This document shows, piece by piece, positions 20,579-30,503 of a stretch of DNA of 64,000 nt (the stretch's first letter is position 1; each line of letters opens with the position of its first letter). A program made the position numbers and the translations under genes. Below the pieces are notes generated by a model. The model did no database searches and was not told the origin of the DNA. It saw only the letters and a program-made list of their open reading frames with translations. The DNA is from an uncultured Clostridia bacterium. Its GTDB lineage: Bacteria > Bacillota > Clostridia > Oscillospirales > Acutalibacteraceae. The stretch lies in NCBI GenBank assembly GCA_947169745.1, contig CAMVQZ010000001.1:1-64000 (forward strand), in the 5' to 3' direction.

Positions 20579-21556
20579 ATGTTTTGTAGATCTTGTGGTT
20601 CAAAGATGGAAGACAGCTTTAATGTTTGCCAGAACTGCGGTACCAAAAAAGGTGTCGGAATAGCATTCTGCGAAAGCTGTGGAAGTGTAAGACAGGCTGG
20701 ACTTGCATTCTGCCAGGATTGCGGAGCAAAGTTTGACGACCAGGCAGCTCAGCAGCAGGCTCCTGCTCAGAATGTACCCTACGCACAGCAGACTCCTTAT
20801 CAGCAGATGACAAACGCATCTCAGGGAAATGCTCAGTATCTTCCCCCGAAGAAGTTCTGCCGTAACTGCGGCACTCAGGTAATGAACAATCAGGCAGTGT
20901 GCACAAACTGCGGCGTAAAAGTAGGCACTGGTTTTTCCTACTGCCCCCATTGCGCAGCTCCGGTTACAAATCCCCAGCAGGTTGTCTGCACAAGCTGCGG
21001 AATGAGTCTTAAGTCAAGCTTTGACGCTGGTTCATTTGTTTCAAAGACCATTGAGAATCTCACAGGCATTTTCAAGCTCAAGCCCATCGATCTTATTCTT
21101 GATTACGGTGCAAGCTTCCTCAGCTTCATCCTGTTTATTTTCAGCTTTATTCCTACCATATATGTTTATGCTGGCTCAGCATATTACGGTATCGGTGTTT
21201 CCGAGCACTATAATGCATTCAAAATCTCAGCCTTTGCAGGACTGCTTCTTATTCTTGCTTTCCTGTTCTCCGTTGCCCGTTTCATTCCCCCGATCTTTGA
21301 TCTTGGTGAAAAGAACAAGGATCTCGGCAGCTGTGTAGTATTTGTAACACCTGCACTTTCAGTGATCTCAGCTGTTATCCTTATTATCAATGTTCTTGCC
21401 GGTTTCGGATATGCTAAGAGCGCTTCTTTTTCATATGGTATCACAGCAAGCTACGGATTTACATTCCTTGGTGTTATATTCCTCATTCTTGTATTTGTAT
21501 CTGCTGTATCAGCGGTTCTTTCATTCCTTAAGAATAAGGGTATTATCAAGTTTTGA
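20579..21556 (+). CDS. Zinc-ribbon membrane protein
   Basis: Tandem zinc ribbons (FCRSCGSKM, VCQNCGTKKG, FCESCGSVR, FCQDCGAKF, FCRNCGTQV...) followed by four hydrophobic segments. Confidence 0.85.
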   Translation: MFCRSCGSKMEDSFNVCQNCGTKKGVGIAFCESCGSVRQAGLAFCQDCGAKFDDQAAQQQAPAQNVPYAQQTPYQQMTNASQGNAQYLPPKKFCRNCGTQVMNNQAVCTNCGVKVGTGFSYCPHCAAPVTNPQQVVCTSCGMSLKSSFDAGSFVSKTIENLTGIFKLKPIDLILDYGASFLSFILFIFSFIPTIYVYAGSAYYGIGVSEHYNAFKISAFAGLLLILAFLFSVARFIPPIFDLGEKNKDLGSCVVFVTPALSVISAVILIINVLAGFGYAKSASFSYGITASYGFTFLGVIFLILVFVSAVSAVLSFLKNKGIIKF

Positions 21557-21575
21557 TAATTGACAGTTGATCATT

Positions 21576-21604
21576 ATGACCGCCGCAAAACGGCGGTCAT
21601 TTTA
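21576..21604 (+). terminator. Rho-independent terminator
   Basis: ATGACCGCCG-caaaa-CGGCGGTCAT then TTTT. Confidence 0.85.
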
Positions 21605-21629
21605 CGCATAACAGTAAAGGAGGGATTGT

Positions 21630-23144
21630 GTGACAAATGCTATCAAACCGGATAACAGAAAAAAGACTGCGGCAAAGGAATTGTTTGCGGTTTTCTTTGT
21701 TTTAGTGACGGCGTTTTTATCAATAACATTTCTGTCTAAATCCTCTCCATTATACCCCTTCAATGACTGGGATGATCCAAACTGCTTTTTCACAGTAGGC
21801 AAGGCAATGGCAAATGGTCAGGTGCTTTACAGAGATATCTTTGAGCAAAAGGGTCCTGTTCTTTATATGCTCCACAGCCTGGCATATTATATTTCTGAAA
21901 CGACTTTTTTCGGTGTATATATTATCGAAGTTGCAGCAGCTTTTGCGTTTTTATATTTTGTATATAAGACACTAACGCTTTTTTGCCGGGGGAAGATACT
22001 CTTTGCCATTTTCCCTTTTGCAATGCTCACATACAGCTCGATGTCATTTTGCTGCGGAGACAGTGCGGAGGAATTATCCGTAGCATTTATCATGTATTGT
22101 CTTTATCTTGCGATAAGAGCTCTGAAAAAGAACAGCGACCTTCCCCTGAGGGATGCATTTATTATCGGAATTATGCTCTCCCTTGTACTCTGGATAAAAT
22201 TTACGATGCTGGGATTTTTTATTGGATTTGTTGTGGCTTTTGCTGTTATGTATATCCGGGATAAAAAATTCATTCAGCTTCTGAGATCTGCGCTGTCTGT
22301 AATTGCAGGTATTGTAGTCGGATCATTACCCGTCCTGATTTATTTTCTTGCAAATAACGCATTCAAAGAGCTTTTTGAAGTATATTTCTATGATAACATT
22401 TTTCTTTACAGTGTTTCCGGGAATGATTCCTCATTTGTTACGGCTTTTTATAACCTGTTTTATGGACTGTTTTCATTTGCCGGATATAACACCTTTGCAT
22501 TTGTATTCAGTGTACTCGGATACCTGACTATCAGGAAATACAGAAACAGAAATATGAAGATATTATATCTCTGCACATATATCTGTACATTTTTCTTTTC
22601 ATATGTGGGAGGAAGATTCTATTCATACTATGCTTTTGTTATGATGGTATTTGCGCCTCTTGGCACTGTGGGAGTTTTTATTTATTTTAAGTCTGTGGTA
22701 AACAGAATAACGAAAAAGGCAGTGAAGTACGCCTTCCTGATCGGCTTCTGCATTTTCAGTGGATTTTATGCTGTTTTCATAAGCACTAATACATATCTGC
22801 TCAGATACGACCAGAGTGACCTTCCTCAATTCCGGTTTAATGAGACTATTTCAAAATCAGATTCCCCGACGCTTCTGAATTATGGATTCCTTGACGGCGG
22901 ATTCTATACAGTCAGTGGTGTTACCCCTAACTGTAAATATTTCTGTAAACTCAATATGCCGTATGAGGAGATGGACAGAGTTCAGAGGGAATATATCAAT
23001 AAAGGACTTGTGGAATTTGTTGTTACTAAAGACAGTAATCCGGATTTTGAATTATACGACTGTGTCGACCAGTGGGAATTTCATTACTGGTTCGACAAAA
23101 GCAACTATTTCCTGTATCGTTTAAAAAGCAAAAATATAAATTAA
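21630..23144 (+). CDS. Polytopic membrane protein, GT39/ArnT-like glycosyltransferase
   Basis: NDWDDPNCFFTVGKAMANGQVLYRDIFEQKGPVLYMLHSLAYYI is typical of the GT39/PMT-like N-terminal loop; multiple TM helices. Confidence 0.75.
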   Translation: MTNAIKPDNRKKTAAKELFAVFFVLVTAFLSITFLSKSSPLYPFNDWDDPNCFFTVGKAMANGQVLYRDIFEQKGPVLYMLHSLAYYISETTFFGVYIIEVAAAFAFLYFVYKTLTLFCRGKILFAIFPFAMLTYSSMSFCCGDSAEELSVAFIMYCLYLAIRALKKNSDLPLRDAFIIGIMLSLVLWIKFTMLGFFIGFVVAFAVMYIRDKKFIQLLRSALSVIAGIVVGSLPVLIYFLANNAFKELFEVYFYDNIFLYSVSGNDSSFVTAFYNLFYGLFSFAGYNTFAFVFSVLGYLTIRKYRNRNMKILYLCTYICTFFFSYVGGRFYSYYAFVMMVFAPLGTVGVFIYFKSVVNRITKKAVKYAFLIGFCIFSGFYAVFISTNTYLLRYDQSDLPQFRFNETISKSDSPTLLNYGFLDGGFYTVSGVTPNCKYFCKLNMPYEEMDRVQREYINKGLVEFVVTKDSNPDFELYDCVDQWEFHYWFDKSNYFLYRLKSKNIN

Positions 23145-23188
23145 AAAACGGGATATACCAGTAAGTGTGAGGTATATCCCGTTTTATT
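23145..23188 (+). terminator. Rho-independent terminator
   Basis: AAAACGGGATATACC...GGTATATCCCGTTTT, perfect 15-bp arms. Confidence 0.85.
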
Positions 23189-23344
23189 TATACTGTCATC
23201 ATTTTTTTGCAAGATATTTGAGAGGATGCAGGTGTACGGTAGACGCTGCTTGAAAGCGGTATTACAGAAATACTCTGGGGTTCAGTGCTTTGCACTGACA
23301 GATCTTTCATGTTTTAGTTGTCTGCATTCTATCTTAGAATAGTA

Positions 23345-24076
23345 TCACATGACGAATCCGCCGTTTACTCCTATGACCTGACCTGTTATGAAGGAAGAAT
23401 CCTCCTTTGCGAGAAACAGAGCTGTCCTTGCGATATCCTCAGGTGTTCCCAGCTTTCCCACAGGAGTCTCTTCTGCAAGCGCTTTCAGATCCTCTTCTGA
23501 ATAACCCGAAAGCATATCAGTCCGGATTACTCCCGGTGCTATGCAGTTCACAGTTATACCGCTGAGCCCCTCTTCTGCTGCCAGCGCCTTTGTCAGTCCC
23601 ATTACACCGGCCTTTGCCGCAGAATAGTGTACCTCGCAGGATCCTCCGACCTGTCCCCACATTGAAGAAATATTGATTATTCTTCCGTATTTCTGTCTTA
23701 TCATATAGGGGAGAGCTTCCCTGCAGCAATAGAAAACGCTGCTGAGATCGCAGGCTAAGATTTTGTTCCAGTCATCATCTGTGATATCAGTAAAAAGCTT
23801 TGTCTGGGCGATACCTGCATTATTTACCAGGATATCTATTCCTCCGCAGCTTTCAGCTATTATACTGAACATCCTCTTGACCTCGTCCGGGTCAGAAACA
23901 TCTGCCCGGATGGTCTGAGCCTTGTACCCGGAAGCTTTGATCTTTTCTGAAAGATTTTTTGCTGCATCGTCAGAACTGCGGTAATTGATAAAGACATTAT
24001 ATCCGGCTTCTGCAAAAAGCCGGGAGATACTTGCTCCGATACCTCTTGACGCTCCAGTAATAAGTGCATTTTTCAT
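23345..24076 (-). CDS. fabG: SDR-family 3-oxoacyl-[ACP] reductase
   Basis: ALITGASRGIGASISRLFA, LVNNAGI, YSAAKAG, SSFITGQVIGVNGGFVM. Confidence 0.88.
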   Translation of the reverse strand: MKNALITGASRGIGASISRLFAEAGYNVFINYRSSDDAAKNLSEKIKASGYKAQTIRADVSDPDEVKRMFSIIAESCGGIDILVNNAGIAQTKLFTDITDDDWNKILACDLSSVFYCCREALPYMIRQKYGRIINISSMWGQVGGSCEVHYSAAKAGVMGLTKALAAEEGLSGITVNCIAPGVIRTDMLSGYSEEDLKALAEETPVGKLGTPEDIARTALFLAKEDSSFITGQVIGVNGGFVM

Positions 24077-24077
24077 A

Positions 24078-24584
24078 TCATTCTTTTACAAGCACAGAGA
24101 CGATTTCACCGATAAACATCTCGTGCCAGTCGTTATCAGCATAGAATTTATCTGTGATCCCTTCGGCGATAACACAATCACTATTCATCTGCTGCTTGTA
24201 AAGTTTTTTGCAGACGAAAACAAGCTCAGCTTCCCCGAAATACGGAGCTTTATCATCAAATACAGGGGAGAGACCAGTTTCTTTGATTTTGTCCGTATCT
24301 CTTCCTGAATGGCTTCCGCAGAAGCCCAGCTCTTTCTTTTTATTACCTCCGAAAAATGACAGAGTGTAGTACTCGTTGTTATCAATAAACTCAAGGGTAT
24401 ACCTTGAATCCCTGATAAAAGCAAAGCTTACATTTTTGTTCCACATTATACCGAAGCCGCCCCAGCTTGCAGTCATAGTGTTGAATTTGTTTTCATTTCC
24501 TGCAGTGATCAGCATCCAGTCGTTATTAACGTCGTGAAAGAAATTATTTTTAAGCTCTGTAGGGTCGATAGTTTTAAATTCCAT
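24078..24584 (-). CDS. Flavin reductase-like / flavoredoxin family protein
   Basis: NDWMLITAGNENKFNTMTASWGGFGIMWNKNVSFAFIRDSRYTLEFI motif; same strand as fabG with a 1-nt gap. Confidence 0.85.
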   Translation of the reverse strand: MEFKTIDPTELKNNFFHDVNNDWMLITAGNENKFNTMTASWGGFGIMWNKNVSFAFIRDSRYTLEFIDNNEYYTLSFFGGNKKKELGFCGSHSGRDTDKIKETGLSPVFDDKAPYFGEAELVFVCKKLYKQQMNSDCVIAEGITDKFYADNDWHEMFIGEIVSVLVKE

Positions 24585-24700
24585 TGTAAAAACCTCCGTA
24601 TAAAAAATATACTATATTATATCATATTTTTTCTGCTATAAAAACATTTTTTGTCTTAAAATAGCTTAAAATAAAAAAATATCCCAGGTAAAAAGATGAT

Positions 24701-25027
24701 TTAGTTGTTATACTTTTTTAATGTTTTTATTACTACTCTTCCTTGCTCAACATATATTTCCTTCTGAATACTATTCATCATCCGAAAAGTGCGAAGAAGC
24801 TCCTCTTCCATATAAGAGTCTGAAGTTTCTTCAGATATGCTCAGAAGATAATCAACAGAAACGTTGAAATAGCATGCAATATTTGTGAGTGTTTTGAAAT
24901 CCGGCTCCCTAACATTTTGAACATAGCTGCTGACAGTTGAGGGAGCTATATTTAATTCTGCGGCAAATTTCTTCTGAGTAAGATTGTTTTCCTCAAGCAG
25001 CTGTTTAAGTTTTTTCCCGAAGTCCAT
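24701..25027 (-). CDS. XRE-family HTH transcriptional regulator
   Basis: FGKKLKQLLEENNLTQKKFAAELNIAPSTVSSYVQNVREPDFKTLTNIACYFNVSVDYLL. Confidence 0.93.
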   Translation of the reverse strand: MDFGKKLKQLLEENNLTQKKFAAELNIAPSTVSSYVQNVREPDFKTLTNIACYFNVSVDYLLSISEETSDSYMEEELLRTFRMMNSIQKEIYVEQGRVVIKTLKKYNN

Positions 25028-25093
25028 TCTACTTCACCTCATAAATATTGTAATGCTAAAAATATAATATTAAAAATAAATACACGAAACGAG

Positions 25094-25122
25094 TTGACAA
25101 ATCACTAAGTGTGTACTATAAT
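25094..25122 (+). promoter_or_regulatory. Consensus sigma-A promoter
   Basis: TTGACA (25094-25099)-N17-TATAAT (25117-25122). Confidence 0.75.
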
Positions 25123-25128
25123 TATTAC

Positions 25129-25162
25129 AAAATAAGATAAAAAATATGATTTATCTTATTTT
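25129..25162. promoter_or_regulatory. Perfect 13-bp inverted repeat at the predicted transcription start (operator or leader hairpin)
   Basis: AAAATAAGATAAA-aaatatga-TTTATCTTATTTT followed by TT. Confidence 0.65.
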
Positions 25163-25209
25163 TTCATATGCTCAGGTATTATAAGTGTACTAAGGAGGAG
25201 TAGTCGATT

Positions 25210-26565
25210 ATGAAGGTACGTAATAGTTTTAAGGCTATATGTATAGCTTTGTTGGTTTCTTTTTCAGTGGCTGTTTCTGGATGTTCTGGAGGTAATAAAG
25301 AAGCAGACCAATTCAAGAGTATGCTTAAAAATGGAGATTATTTTGAAGCAATAGATTATTATTCGACAAATAAAGATGCTATAGGAGAAGAGAATACTGT
25401 TGCTATTCTGGATGAAATCCGAGAAGAAGTTGTCAGCTCGTATCGTTCCGGATCATTGACTGCGAGTACTGCCGAGAGCAATCTGTCCTCTCTTTTATCT
25501 ATTGCCAATACTTCGAGTAAGGAGAAAATTAAAAAGTCAATCGAACTGATTAAATCAAATGAGATCTTTAAGACAGGAAGCGAATATTTTGAAAAGAAAC
25601 AATATGAAAGTGCAAAGACTAAATTCGAGTCTGTGATCAAAGATGACGAAAATTATAAAACTGCTCAGGACAAGATAGCTGAATGTGATAAGGAAATTAA
25701 AAAAACATATATTGCTACTGCGGATGGTTATGCTAAAAACGGGAACTATAAAAGTGCGATTTCATATCTTGAATCTTATCTTGACAAATTTGATGATGTC
25801 AGCGACCTTAAAGCCAAGATCAAGGAATATTCGGATGCACAAATGGATGTTCTTCTTAAGGATACTTATACTTACATAAAGAATGGTGATTATTACAGCG
25901 CACTCGAAGAGATCGATAAATTATCAAAAGACTATGCTGACAGCGAAAAACTTAAAAAAGTTCAGAAGGAAACACAAGATAGCTATTTAAAAAAGCTTCT
26001 GCCTTTGATTGATGAATACGTAAAGGATAAAAAATATTCAGATGCATATTCGGTATGTAAGAATGCATTGGATCTTATTCCGGAGTCCAAAGAGTTGAAA
26101 ACAAGGCTTGAAAAGATTGAGCCTTTAAAACCAGTTCTGCTTAGTGAAATGAAGATATCAGAATCAGAAGATTTTGAACAGCTTACAAATCACGGAGCAA
26201 CCTATGAAGATGTTGTTGGCAATACTTATGAAGCAGGCAATCTTTTTAAATTGTCACTTTATCACGATGGATGGGGAAATGATGACGATGGATACGCTAA
26301 GGTGTTTCTTAATGCTCAGTACACGAAGCTTGAGGGTGTAATTGCAGTCAGCAATGACAGTGAAAAAGGAGATTTTATTGTAAAGGTGTTGTGTGATGAC
26401 AAGGAATTATATTCAGGAACATTTAATCGTACTACTCCGCCCAAAAAAGTCTCAGTTAATGTAAAGGGCAGAAAATGGATGCAAGTGATGATATCATATG
26501 CTAATAAAGAAGAAAGCAAAAGCCATTGCTACGCTTTGCTGTCACAGTTTGGTTTTACAAAATAA
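25210..26565 (+). CDS. Lipoprotein with TPR-like helical repeats and C-terminal beta-rich domain
   Basis: Lipobox LLVSFSVAVSGC; repeated A-x-x-Y-x-x-A-x-x-x-L helical units; C-terminal region YEDVVGNTYEAGNLFKLSLYHDGWG resembles NPCBM-like modules (tentative). Confidence 0.75.
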   Translation: MKVRNSFKAICIALLVSFSVAVSGCSGGNKEADQFKSMLKNGDYFEAIDYYSTNKDAIGEENTVAILDEIREEVVSSYRSGSLTASTAESNLSSLLSIANTSSKEKIKKSIELIKSNEIFKTGSEYFEKKQYESAKTKFESVIKDDENYKTAQDKIAECDKEIKKTYIATADGYAKNGNYKSAISYLESYLDKFDDVSDLKAKIKEYSDAQMDVLLKDTYTYIKNGDYYSALEEIDKLSKDYADSEKLKKVQKETQDSYLKKLLPLIDEYVKDKKYSDAYSVCKNALDLIPESKELKTRLEKIEPLKPVLLSEMKISESEDFEQLTNHGATYEDVVGNTYEAGNLFKLSLYHDGWGNDDDGYAKVFLNAQYTKLEGVIAVSNDSEKGDFIVKVLCDDKELYSGTFNRTTPPKKVSVNVKGRKWMQVMISYANKEESKSHCYALLSQFGFTK

Positions 26566-27410
26566 TGAATAGTAAAGGCTTATTCACATCGATCACTGAT
26601 TCCGTAAAGCGGTACTCTTCTGATGGTGATAAATCACTGGAGTATATTGGCATTACGACTGATTTTGATGAATATACAGACCTGAAAGTGTACAGAAAAA
26701 AACCTCTGAACGAGATTTTGGCATCAGAACTTCCGGAATGTATCCAAAGCTTTATATCTAAAACTGAAACCGAAAATCCGGGACTGCGTTTTTTTGATTT
26801 TTCATCAAGAGGTGTACGCAAAGAAGAAAGGCTGTTTTCTGTATCATTTTTATTTAATCCGGTCAGTCTTGGACATACTTGTATTGATGATGAAGCAAGA
26901 ATAATAATGCGTACATTTGAAAAAAGGAGAAATCCGACAATTCAGAAAGGGTTTCTGATTGATAATTCGGCTAATGTTCTTGAGGAGAAAATATACTATA
27001 CGCTTAACAGTGATCAAAAGACATATACTTTTGAAAAGAGACATAACTTCATGATGGATAAGAGGAAACAGGTCATCGGGTATATGGTTCATACTTTGAA
27101 CAACGCAGATAGTATTTTTACAGAGGAATTATTTGATTTATCCTTACAGCTTGGATACAGACTATTTATGACCGGATATAATATTTCAGGAACTAGTCGT
27201 TTTGGAAAGTTATATTTTGTATATGACAGTAAAAAGAATCGCGATACACAACTAAATAATTCCCTTGAATTATTTAAAAAAATTGGTGGCGGCGAATTTG
27301 CATCAGAACTTATAGGGTATTGTAATGCTTTAAAGTTACTTTTAAAAGGTTTCGCTTGTGAAAATAGAGATAAACCTTTATGGCGATTGTATTTTTCTGT
27401 CCCATACTGA
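26565..27410 (+). CDS. Hypothetical protein of unknown family
   Basis: ATG at 26565 overlaps the lipoprotein stop (TAATG), implying translational coupling; no recognised motif. ORF track opens at 26526. Confidence 0.75.
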   Translation: MNSKGLFTSITDSVKRYSSDGDKSLEYIGITTDFDEYTDLKVYRKKPLNEILASELPECIQSFISKTETENPGLRFFDFSSRGVRKEERLFSVSFLFNPVSLGHTCIDDEARIIMRTFEKRRNPTIQKGFLIDNSANVLEEKIYYTLNSDQKTYTFEKRHNFMMDKRKQVIGYMVHTLNNADSIFTEELFDLSLQLGYRLFMTGYNISGTSRFGKLYFVYDSKKNRDTQLNNSLELFKKIGGGEFASELIGYCNALKLLLKGFACENRDKPLWRLYFSVPY

Positions 27411-27460
27411 TTATTTCTATAATATTAATCAAAAAACTATCAGATCAGCAATGTATTACT

Positions 27461-27497
27461 TCCCGACCTTGGAAATATTTGAGGTCGGGATTATTTT
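27461..27497 (+). terminator. Rho-independent terminator
   Basis: TCCCGACCT...AGGTCGGGA then TTATTTTT. Confidence 0.75.
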
Positions 27498-27674
27498 TAT
27501 ACATAATTAATTGCATAAATGTATATTAATACATTGTTTTATAGCATATGTAAATTTTTATCAAGAAAAAAATTTCCGGTTTAGAAAAAAACTTCAGTAA
27601 AATCGACAAAATTATTAAAGTATTCGGCACCATGCAAGGAATAAACTATGCAAATAGCTGAAAAAATCCTTTCC

Positions 27675-27688
27675 TGAATAAATATTCA
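27675..27688. promoter_or_regulatory. Putative ARG box (ArgR/AhrC operator)
   Basis: TGAATAAATATTCA is an exact fit to the TGAATWWWWATTCA ARG-box core, just upstream of the argG promoter. Confidence 0.65.
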
Positions 27689-27696
27689 CAAAATAC

Positions 27697-27724
27697 TTGA
27701 TTTATGCAAAAAAAGGTGTATAAT
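27697..27724 (+). promoter_or_regulatory. Putative argG promoter
   Basis: TTGATT-N16-TATAAT. Confidence 0.5.
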
Positions 27725-27758
27725 AATATCGTAACATAAATAAACGGAGGTTGTTCAC

Positions 27759-28979
27759 ATGGGTGACATCAAAAAAGTAGTTCTTGCATATTCTGGCGGT
27801 CTTGACACATCTATAATCATTCCCTGGCTCAAGGAAAACTATGATAACTGTGAGGTTATCGCTGTTTCCGGAGACGTAGGACAGGACACAGAGCTTGAAG
27901 GACTTGAGGAAAAGGCAAAGAAAACAGGTGCATCAAAGCTTTACATTGAGGATCTCAATAAGGAATTCATCGAGGAGTATGTTTTCCCGACAATCAAGGC
28001 AGATGCTGTATATGAGAGCAAGTATCTTCTCGGTACTTCATTCGCAAGACCGATAATTGCCAAGAGAATTGTTGAGATAGCACTTGCAGAGGGTGCAGAT
28101 GCTATCTGTCACGGATGCACAGGAAAGGGCAACGATCAGGTTCGTTTCGAGCTTGCTATCAAAGCTTTTGCTCCTGATATGAAGATAATTGCTCCCTGGA
28201 GAGAGTGGGATCTCAAATCCCGTGACGAAGAGATTGCCTATGCTGAGGCTCACAACATTCCTCTTAAGATAACAAGAGAAACAAATTATTCCAAGGATAA
28301 GAATATATGGCACATTTCACACGAGGGTCTTGATCTTGAGGATCCTGCAAATGAGCCCATGTATAATAAAGAAGGCTTCCTGGAGCTTGGCGTCAGCCCT
28401 GAGCAGGCTCCCGATAAGCCCACATATGTAACCATTTCCTTTGAAAAGGGTAATCCTGTTGCTATTGACGGCGAAAAGATGGATTCAGTAGAGCTTGTCA
28501 AGAAGCTTAACAAGCTTGGCGGTGAAAACGGTATCGGTATCGTTGATCTCGTAGAGAACAGACTGGTAGGAATGAAGTCCAGGGGTGTTTATGAGACTCC
28601 CGGCGGAACGATCCTTTATCACGCTCACAACAAGCTGGAGGAGATCACACTTGACAGGGACACATATCATTTCAAGCAGCAGGTAGGTCTGCGTTTTGCT
28701 GAGCTGGTATACTTTGGTCAGTGGTATACACCTCTCAGAAAGGCTCTTTCAGCATTTGTAGATTCAACACAGGAAACAGTTACAGGCGATGTAAAGCTGA
28801 AGCTCTACAAGGGCAACATTATTGATGCCGCTGTAACATCACCCTATTCACTTTATGATCCTGATATCGCAACCTTTGACGAGGATGAGGTATATGATCA
28901 GAAGGATAGTGCAGGCTTTATAAATCTTTTTGGTCTCCCCATCAAGGTTCAGGCTAAAAAGGGTCTTATCAAGGAGTAA
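27759..28979 (+). CDS. argG: Argininosuccinate synthase
   Basis: [33 protein letters not shown]. Confidence 0.98.
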   Translation: MGDIKKVVLAYSGGLDTSIIIPWLKENYDNCEVIAVSGDVGQDTELEGLEEKAKKTGASKLYIEDLNKEFIEEYVFPTIKADAVYESKYLLGTSFARPIIAKRIVEIALAEGADAICHGCTGKGNDQVRFELAIKAFAPDMKIIAPWREWDLKSRDEEIAYAEAHNIPLKITRETNYSKDKNIWHISHEGLDLEDPANEPMYNKEGFLELGVSPEQAPDKPTYVTISFEKGNPVAIDGEKMDSVELVKKLNKLGGENGIGIVDLVENRLVGMKSRGVYETPGGTILYHAHNKLEEITLDRDTYHFKQQVGLRFAELVYFGQWYTPLRKALSAFVDSTQETVTGDVKLKLYKGNIIDAAVTSPYSLYDPDIATFDEDEVYDQKDSAGFINLFGLPIKVQAKKGLIKE

Positions 28980-29006
28980 TTAATTATCCTGAATATAACA
29001 CAATAT

Positions 29007-29050
29007 GTCAGGGCGAATGGTGATCGTACCGTCCGCCCGACTTGTTGTTT
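29007..29050 (+). terminator. Possible terminator/attenuator between argG and argH
   Basis: GTCaGGGCG...CGCCCGAC imperfect stem followed by a T-rich tail. Confidence 0.4.
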
Positions 29051-29117
29051 TTAGAAAATGACGATTTTTGACCCGGTTGTAATGATTTCCGGATCAGAGA
29101 TAAGGAGTGTAGTCGTA

Positions 29118-30503
29118 ATGAAGCTGTGGGCAGGAAGGTTTTCCAAAGAAATAGATAAAAAGACAAATGATTTTAATTCATCCATATCCTTTGACAGCAG
29201 GATGTATAAAGAGGATATCGAAGGAAGCATCGCTCATGCTACAATGATCGGTGAATGCGGTATCATAGAGAAGAGCGAATCTGAAGCAATTATAAAAGGA
29301 CTTGAAGGTATCCTTTCAGATATAGAAAGCGGTAAGCTTGAGATCGATCCCAATGCAGAGGATATCCATACCTTTATCGAAGGTGAGCTTACGCAGCGCC
29401 TCGGTCAGACCGGAAAAAGACTTCACACAGCAAGAAGCCGGAACGACCAGGTCGCTCTCGATATCAGGCTTTATCTGAAAAAGGAGATAAAGACCCTTAG
29501 ATCCATGCTCATAGAGTTGGTGGGTGTTATCTGCAATAAGGCGGAAGAGAACAGTACTGCAGTAATGCCTGGTTATACACACCTTCAGAGAGCACAGCCA
29601 ATAACCTTCGGACATCACCTCATGGCATATGCCGAGATGCTTCTCCGCGACATCGACAGACTCGATTGTGCATACAGACACACAGATAGCAATCCTCTAG
29701 GCAGCGGTGCACTTGCCACAACGACATATCCCATAGACAGAACGATTACAGCCAGACTTCTGGGCTTTGAAAACATCTGCCAGAACAGCCTTGACGGTGT
29801 ATCGGACAGAGATTTCTGTATGGAGCTTGCATCTGTGCTTTCAATAATAATGGTTCATCTCTCAAGATTCTCAGAAGAGATAATCATGTGGTGCAGCTGG
29901 GAATTCAAATTTGTTGAGCTCGATGATGCCTTTTCCACAGGTTCGAGTATTATGCCCCAGAAGAAAAACCCCGATATAGCAGAGCTTGTAAGAGGAAAAT
30001 CGGGAAGAGTTTTTGGAGACCTGATGACACTTCTGACTGTTATGAAGGGAATTGCTCTGGCATACAACAAGGATATGCAGGAGGATAAGGAAGCTATCTT
30101 TGATGCTGTAGATACTGTAAAAATGTGCCTTACAGCCTTTACTCCTATGATAGATACTATGAAGGTCATTCCCGAAAATATGAGAAGAGCAGCAGCCAAC
30201 GGCTTTATAAATGCAACAGACTGTGCCGATTATCTCGTAAAGAAGGGACTTCCTTTCCGTGATGCTTATAAGGCAACAGGAACCCTTGTTGCGCTTTGTA
30301 TAGAGAAAAAGACAACCTTAGAGGAACTGCCGATAGAGGAATACAAAAAAATATGCGATACCTTTGACGAAGGAGTATATGAAGCTATTTCTCTTGAGAA
30401 TTGCGTAAATGACAGGAAAACTCTTGGCGGTCCGGCAAGTGAAAATGTCAAGGCGCAGGCCGGAAGAGTCAAAGAGCTTATCAGTAAGGGAAGCACTGAA
30501 TAA
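29118..30503 (+). CDS. argH: Argininosuccinate lyase
   Basis: KLWAGRFSKEIDKKTNDFNSSISFD, GSSIMPQKKNPD. ATG 29118 with RBS taaggagtg preferred over 29058. Confidence 0.97.
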   Translation: MKLWAGRFSKEIDKKTNDFNSSISFDSRMYKEDIEGSIAHATMIGECGIIEKSESEAIIKGLEGILSDIESGKLEIDPNAEDIHTFIEGELTQRLGQTGKRLHTARSRNDQVALDIRLYLKKEIKTLRSMLIELVGVICNKAEENSTAVMPGYTHLQRAQPITFGHHLMAYAEMLLRDIDRLDCAYRHTDSNPLGSGALATTTYPIDRTITARLLGFENICQNSLDGVSDRDFCMELASVLSIIMVHLSRFSEEIIMWCSWEFKFVELDDAFSTGSSIMPQKKNPDIAELVRGKSGRVFGDLMTLLTVMKGIALAYNKDMQEDKEAIFDAVDTVKMCLTAFTPMIDTMKVIPENMRRAAANGFINATDCADYLVKKGLPFRDAYKATGTLVALCIEKKTTLEELPIEEYKKICDTFDEGVYEAISLENCVNDRKTLGGPASENVKAQAGRVKELISKGSTE

